Source: Sulfobacillus acidophilus DSM 10332 (GTDB lineage: Bacteria > Bacillota > Sulfobacillia > Sulfobacillales > Sulfobacillaceae). Taken from it: a stretch of DNA of 64,000 nt. The notes beneath the pieces are model-generated. The model was not told where the DNA came from and did not search any database. It worked only from the letters and a program-made list of their open reading frames with translations. Positions 61,165 through 64,000 of this stretch are shown one piece after another. The first letter of the stretch is position 1, and every line of letters begins with the position of its first letter. The position numbers were made by a program, and so were the translations under genes. Location: contig CP003179.1 in the NCBI GenBank assembly GCA_000237975.1, forward strand, positions 868,001 through 932,000. Direction: 5' to 3'.

Positions 61165-61697
61165 AAACCGGGGCGGAGAAGACCCGCGACCTCATTTTGG
61201 CCGCGGCGTTAAAAGAATTTGCCGAAAGCGGGTTTGACCGCACGACCATGGACGCCATTGCGGTGCGTGCCGGGGTGGCTAAGGGTTCGATATATTATCA
61301 TTTTCCGTCAAAAGACGAGTTATGGGGGGCGTTATTTCATAGCCGGGCAGGACGCCTGGCGGAACTGACGCGGGCGGTAACGGGGGACGATGGGGCCGAC
61401 TTGGTCGGGGTTTTACGCGCCTGGGTGGATTATTTTTGGGCCGAGCGCGATTTTTTGGAGTTGTTGCTGAGCGAGGCATGGCGCAATCAAGAGCGGGAAG
61501 CCCTGGTCGCCGAACTGCTTTACCGGGTGATTGAGCCGGTGTTACCGTTGCTGGGCGGCGATTCGAAGGGCGAACTGTGGGGCTATGCCCTCTTCGGCGC
61601 CATTGCGGTCCCTGCTTTACATGCAATGAAATCGAACAGCCCGCAAACAATGTTAGACCCCTTGATTGAACGGTTGGCTCCGCTTTTTGCGCGCTAA
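61161..61697 (+). CDS. TetR-family repressor (178 aa)
   Basis: N-terminal TetR helix-turn-helix (LILAAALKEFAESGFDRTTMDAIAVRAGVAKGSIYYHFPSKDELW) and a ligand-binding C-terminal domain. GTG 61161 overlaps the CoA-transferase stop (GTGA), with GGGGGATGAG as ribosome site; the longer frame from 61113 is not needed. A clear TetR-style operator lies 15 bases after its stop, in front of the YhgE-like gene, so it probably represses that gene and perhaps its own operon. Confidence 0.88.
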   Translation: MKTGAEKTRDLILAAALKEFAESGFDRTTMDAIAVRAGVAKGSIYYHFPSKDELWGALFHSRAGRLAELTRAVTGDDGADLVGVLRAWVDYFWAERDFLELLLSEAWRNQEREALVAELLYRVIEPVLPLLGGDSKGELWGYALFGAIAVPALHAMKSNSPQTMLDPLIERLAPLFAR

Positions 61698-61712
61698 TTT
61701 TTGATATGATAT

Positions 61713-61734
61713 TTGCACTGACCAGTCAGTACAA
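61713..61734 (+). promoter_or_regulatory. TetR-type operator upstream of the YhgE-like gene
   Basis: A perfect core ACTGAC-CA-GTCAGT (61717-61730) extends to TTG-c-core-a-CAA over 22 bases. TATGAT at 61705-61710 is a possible -10 just upstream, and the ribosome site AAAGGAGG follows directly, so a bound repressor would block transcription. Confidence 0.7.
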
Positions 61735-61747
61735 AGGAGGCTTCTTG

Positions 61748-63787
61748 ATGAATTCCCGGACACGGTTGGTCATCAGTCTGGGGGCGATAGCGGTCGTCCC
61801 GTTATTGTATAGCAGCACCTATTTAGCGGCGTTTTGGAATCCTTATGGCCAGGTGGACCGGATACCGGTGGCGGTCGTCAACCAAGATCAGGGCTCCTTA
61901 GGACGCCTATTGGTCCGACATCTGCCGAGCGGTTGGCGGATCGAGAAGACGTCCTGGGCGCAGGCGATGACGGCGTTAACCGATGGACATGTGGGGTTAG
62001 TGATGCGGATTGGCCCTCATTTTACCGAAGGGATTGTCCATCGGCAGGATCCTTCCTTGATATTTTTCACCAATCCCCGCACCAATTATTTGACGGCGTT
62101 GGTCATGGAGCGGGAGGCGACCGCGATTGCCGGGGCTTTTCAGCATCAGGTGGCGGTTAACGTGCTGCATTCGATCATGCAAAGCACGGGTCGACTACAA
62201 TCGGCAAGCGAGCAAGCGGCAAAGGGTGCAATGGCGTTAGCGGAGGCGGCGCATGGGATCGCCCGTCGTACCGACCCGTGGGTTTCCGCAAGTCGCGCGT
62301 TGGCGGTTGGCGCTGACGTTCTAGCGAATCAGACGTGTCTCTGGCAAGCCCAAGAACGGTTGTGGGGAACGTCTTTCGGGGATTGGCAGCAAGCGTACCA
62401 GGCATGGACCGGTCAGCTTTTACCGTTGGACGGGGGGGCGGCCAATCTCGTTCATCAACTGGATCAAGTGGCCGAACAAACGGTCCCGTTAGCCACCACG
62501 AGTGATCAATTGGCAGGAACCGCCGGCCAAGCCGCCCAATCGGCATCCCTAGCCCTGTCGCAAACCCAAGCACTGACTCGGATCGTGGCCGAAAATCATC
62601 AGCTCGTCGCCAACCTCACGGCGTCGGTCGGGAGCGGCCAGGTCAATGCTCCGACCGTGGAGGCGCTCTTGGCTCAATTGACCAGCTCCGACCTGGCATT
62701 AGAGACTGCGGTTGGCCAACTCGCGTCAACCCAAAGTCAGTGGGCGACGGCGACGCGTCAGATCGCCACCGATTCCCAGGTGTTGAGACAAAACGGCACC
62801 TCCGTCAGTCAAGGGGTGAGTGCGGTCACGACGGCCCTCAAGACCTGGCAAGGGCAATTGACGGATTGGCAAAGCGGTGGACAAATACTCAGCCGTCAAT
62901 CCGCCCGCCTTTTCAAGGGGAGCGCCGAGTTGTCGGAAGCGGCGGGGGGATTGGCCCGGGGAGCCGATAGCTGGGCTCGACAGGTACGTTCGTGGTCCGT
63001 AGACGGATCTCAATTGATGGCGGGATTGACCCGATGGCAAGGACAGGCTCAACAATGGTCCGGTGCGGTGGCGCACTTTCCCGAGGCGTTGTCGCACCTA
63101 TCCCTCACGTTGCCCCAGTTGACGGGCCCGTTTCGGGTGCGCCTAGTGTCGATCGCGAGCCGGGAAACCTACGGCAGCGGATTGGCCCCTTATTTTATCG
63201 GCCTTTCGCTTTGGGTAGGGGCTGTCGTAGCCACGGTGCTCATTCCCGGCGGATCCAAGGCCAAGGCGGGTTTGGTCCGACGCCTTTATTGGAGTGCGGG
63301 ATTGTCCTTGGCGCAAGCGGCACTCTTGGTTCTGGGGTTGGAGGCATTGTTGCCGTTTCATCCGGTTCATCCCTGGGCCTTTTTGGCCGCGATGGGCGGG
63401 ATTACCTTGGCGTGGTGGATCTTGGTGCGCGGTTTGGTGGAACATTTGGGCGATGCCGGTCGGATTGCCGCAATTGCCCTATTGGTTTTACAGTTGGCCG
63501 CCTCGAGCGGTACGTACCCCGTGCGCCTATCGCCAGGGTTCTTTCAAGTCATTCATCCCTGGTTGCCCATGACCTGGGCCATTCATTGGTTGCGGTATGC
63601 GATTAGCGGAGCCGCCCCGACCACGGTCGGTTCCAATGTTATTCGATTGGCCCTTTTGAGCGGTTTGAGCGGGGCTTTCATCCGATGGCTTCCGTGGCAG
63701 TGGCGGTTTGAAGCGCCGGTTCTGACGGGGTCATCGGCGGCCGCCGGTGAAAAAGGCCTTCCCCCGTCCGAGGTACAAAGTTTGTAA
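61748..63787 (+). CDS. YhgE/Pip-like membrane protein, ABC-2 type (679 aa)
   Basis: One N-terminal membrane helix, a long external region (residues 40-480) and five to six C-terminal helices of ABC-2 permease type. The start (ISLGAIAVVPLLYSSTYLAAFWNPYGQVDRIPVAVVNQDQGS) is the YhgE/phage-infection-protein hallmark. The external part is rich in Gln/Ala/Ser heptads and probably forms long coiled coils. ATG 61748 with AAAGGAGGC is preferred over 61706. Known relatives are linked to export and type VII secretion. It is controlled by the TetR operator just upstream. Confidence 0.85.
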   Translation: MNSRTRLVISLGAIAVVPLLYSSTYLAAFWNPYGQVDRIPVAVVNQDQGSLGRLLVRHLPSGWRIEKTSWAQAMTALTDGHVGLVMRIGPHFTEGIVHRQDPSLIFFTNPRTNYLTALVMEREATAIAGAFQHQVAVNVLHSIMQSTGRLQSASEQAAKGAMALAEAAHGIARRTDPWVSASRALAVGADVLANQTCLWQAQERLWGTSFGDWQQAYQAWTGQLLPLDGGAANLVHQLDQVAEQTVPLATTSDQLAGTAGQAAQSASLALSQTQALTRIVAENHQLVANLTASVGSGQVNAPTVEALLAQLTSSDLALETAVGQLASTQSQWATATRQIATDSQVLRQNGTSVSQGVSAVTTALKTWQGQLTDWQSGGQILSRQSARLFKGSAELSEAAGGLARGADSWARQVRSWSVDGSQLMAGLTRWQGQAQQWSGAVAHFPEALSHLSLTLPQLTGPFRVRLVSIASRETYGSGLAPYFIGLSLWVGAVVATVLIPGGSKAKAGLVRRLYWSAGLSLAQAALLVLGLEALLPFHPVHPWAFLAAMGGITLAWWILVRGLVEHLGDAGRIAAIALLVLQLAASSGTYPVRLSPGFFQVIHPWLPMTWAIHWLRYAISGAAPTTVGSNVIRLALLSGLSGAFIRWLPWQWRFEAPVLTGSSAAAGEKGLPPSEVQSL

Positions 63788-63855
63788 AACCGTGATCCCG
63801 ATCACCATGTTGCCCGGCGGTCCGTGCATACTGAGAGCGAACAGGAGGGATCGTC

Positions 63856-64000
63856 ATGGCGGATCGCCCGGACGTCGGCAACATTTCCTACAAGCCCAGT
63901 GTCAATATTGCTCAAGCACCGAAGATTGTCGGTCCGATGCTGTTTTTTGTCACCGGTTGGGTCATTTTGGCTTGGGAGGCCGGATTGTTGGCGGCTTTAC
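63856..64000 (+). CDS. 5' part of an unknown, probably membrane, protein
   Basis: ATG 63856 follows AACAGGAGGGA and opens a frame of 48 codons to the window edge (starts MADRPDVGNISYKPSVNIAQ). A hydrophobic stretch begins around residue 27 (MLFFVTGWVILAW). No assignment is possible from this fragment. Confidence 0.6.
   Translation, partial: MADRPDVGNISYKPSVNIAQAPKIVGPMLFFVTGWVILAWEAGLLAAL

Noticed and set aside
1-64000. tRNA, rRNA or CRISPR arrays
   Set aside because: No cloverleaf with T-loop GTTCRANYC in intergenic space, no rRNA-like blocks, and no regularly spaced repeats were seen.

Overview
The window looks like the chromosome of a moderately GC-rich, acidophilic, aerobic Bacillota, most like Sulfobacillus. 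This is inferred from strong AGGAGG-type ribosome sites, sigma-A style promoters, a SAM-I (S-box) and a c-di-GMP-I riboswitch, a caa3-type oxidase assembly factor (CtaG), a DabAB inorganic-carbon pump and a secreted eqolisin-type acid protease. I see no rRNA, tRNA, CRISPR array, insertion sequence or prophage. Most bases are coding, and several neighbouring genes overlap tail to tail.

Layout. 0-6 kb: a GNAT acetyltransferase, then a minus-strand operon of a double-headed IclR regulator, gentisate 1,2-dioxygenase, an FAD aromatic hydroxylase and a small unknown protein. 5.6-8 kb: family-5 uracil-DNA glycosylase and a pair of paralogous small membrane proteins divergent from a LysR regulator. 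8-13 kb: a c-di-GMP-I riboswitch in front of a membrane-bound LuxR-type protein, then a heterodimeric ABC exporter. 14-21.4 kb: a haem-copper oxidase cluster (PepSY protein, Tat-exported cupredoxin, subunits II, I and III, a small membrane protein, haem O synthase, a cytochrome c lipoprotein, CtaG). 21.4-26 kb: aldo/keto reductase, APH-like kinase, MFS transporter, acyl-CoA synthetase. 26-31 kb: dabB and dabA, divergent from a shared promoter/operator region.

31-42 kb: a frameshifted PaiB-like gene, an unexplained structured leader, and a probable polyamine/guanidino-compound catabolic cluster (amino-acid permease, three class III aminotransferases, an agmatinase/guanidinobutyrase-type ureohydrolase, an aldehyde dehydrogenase and a PucR regulator). 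42-43.5 kb: SAM-riboswitch-controlled trans-sulfuration enzyme. 43.5-46.2 kb: three unknown genes behind a regulator that joins homing-endonuclease-associated repeats to an XRE domain. 46.3-49.8 kb: ECF sigma/anti-sigma pair, a beta-hydroxyacid dehydrogenase and a polytopic membrane protein. 49.9-53.7 kb: a TDT-family exporter divergent from LysR, nucleoside hydrolase, BioY. 53.7-57.5 kb: secreted acid protease, soluble orphan histidine kinase, thiol peroxidase and a membrane-anchored alpha/beta hydrolase. 58-64 kb: acyl-CoA ligase, CoA-transferase and TetR in one operon, a YhgE/Pip-like membrane protein behind a clear TetR-type operator, and the start of an unknown gene.

Together the genes describe an aerobic organism with flexible carbon use (inorganic carbon uptake, aromatic ring cleavage, polyamines, short or fatty acids) and a dense set of local regulators. 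The most notable items are the riboswitch mis-readable as coding, the structured leader at 31.9-32.2 kb, the repeat-XRE regulator with its three unknown genes, the CuA-like cupredoxin and the divergent dab locus. All product names rest on reading motifs by eye; no database search was possible.
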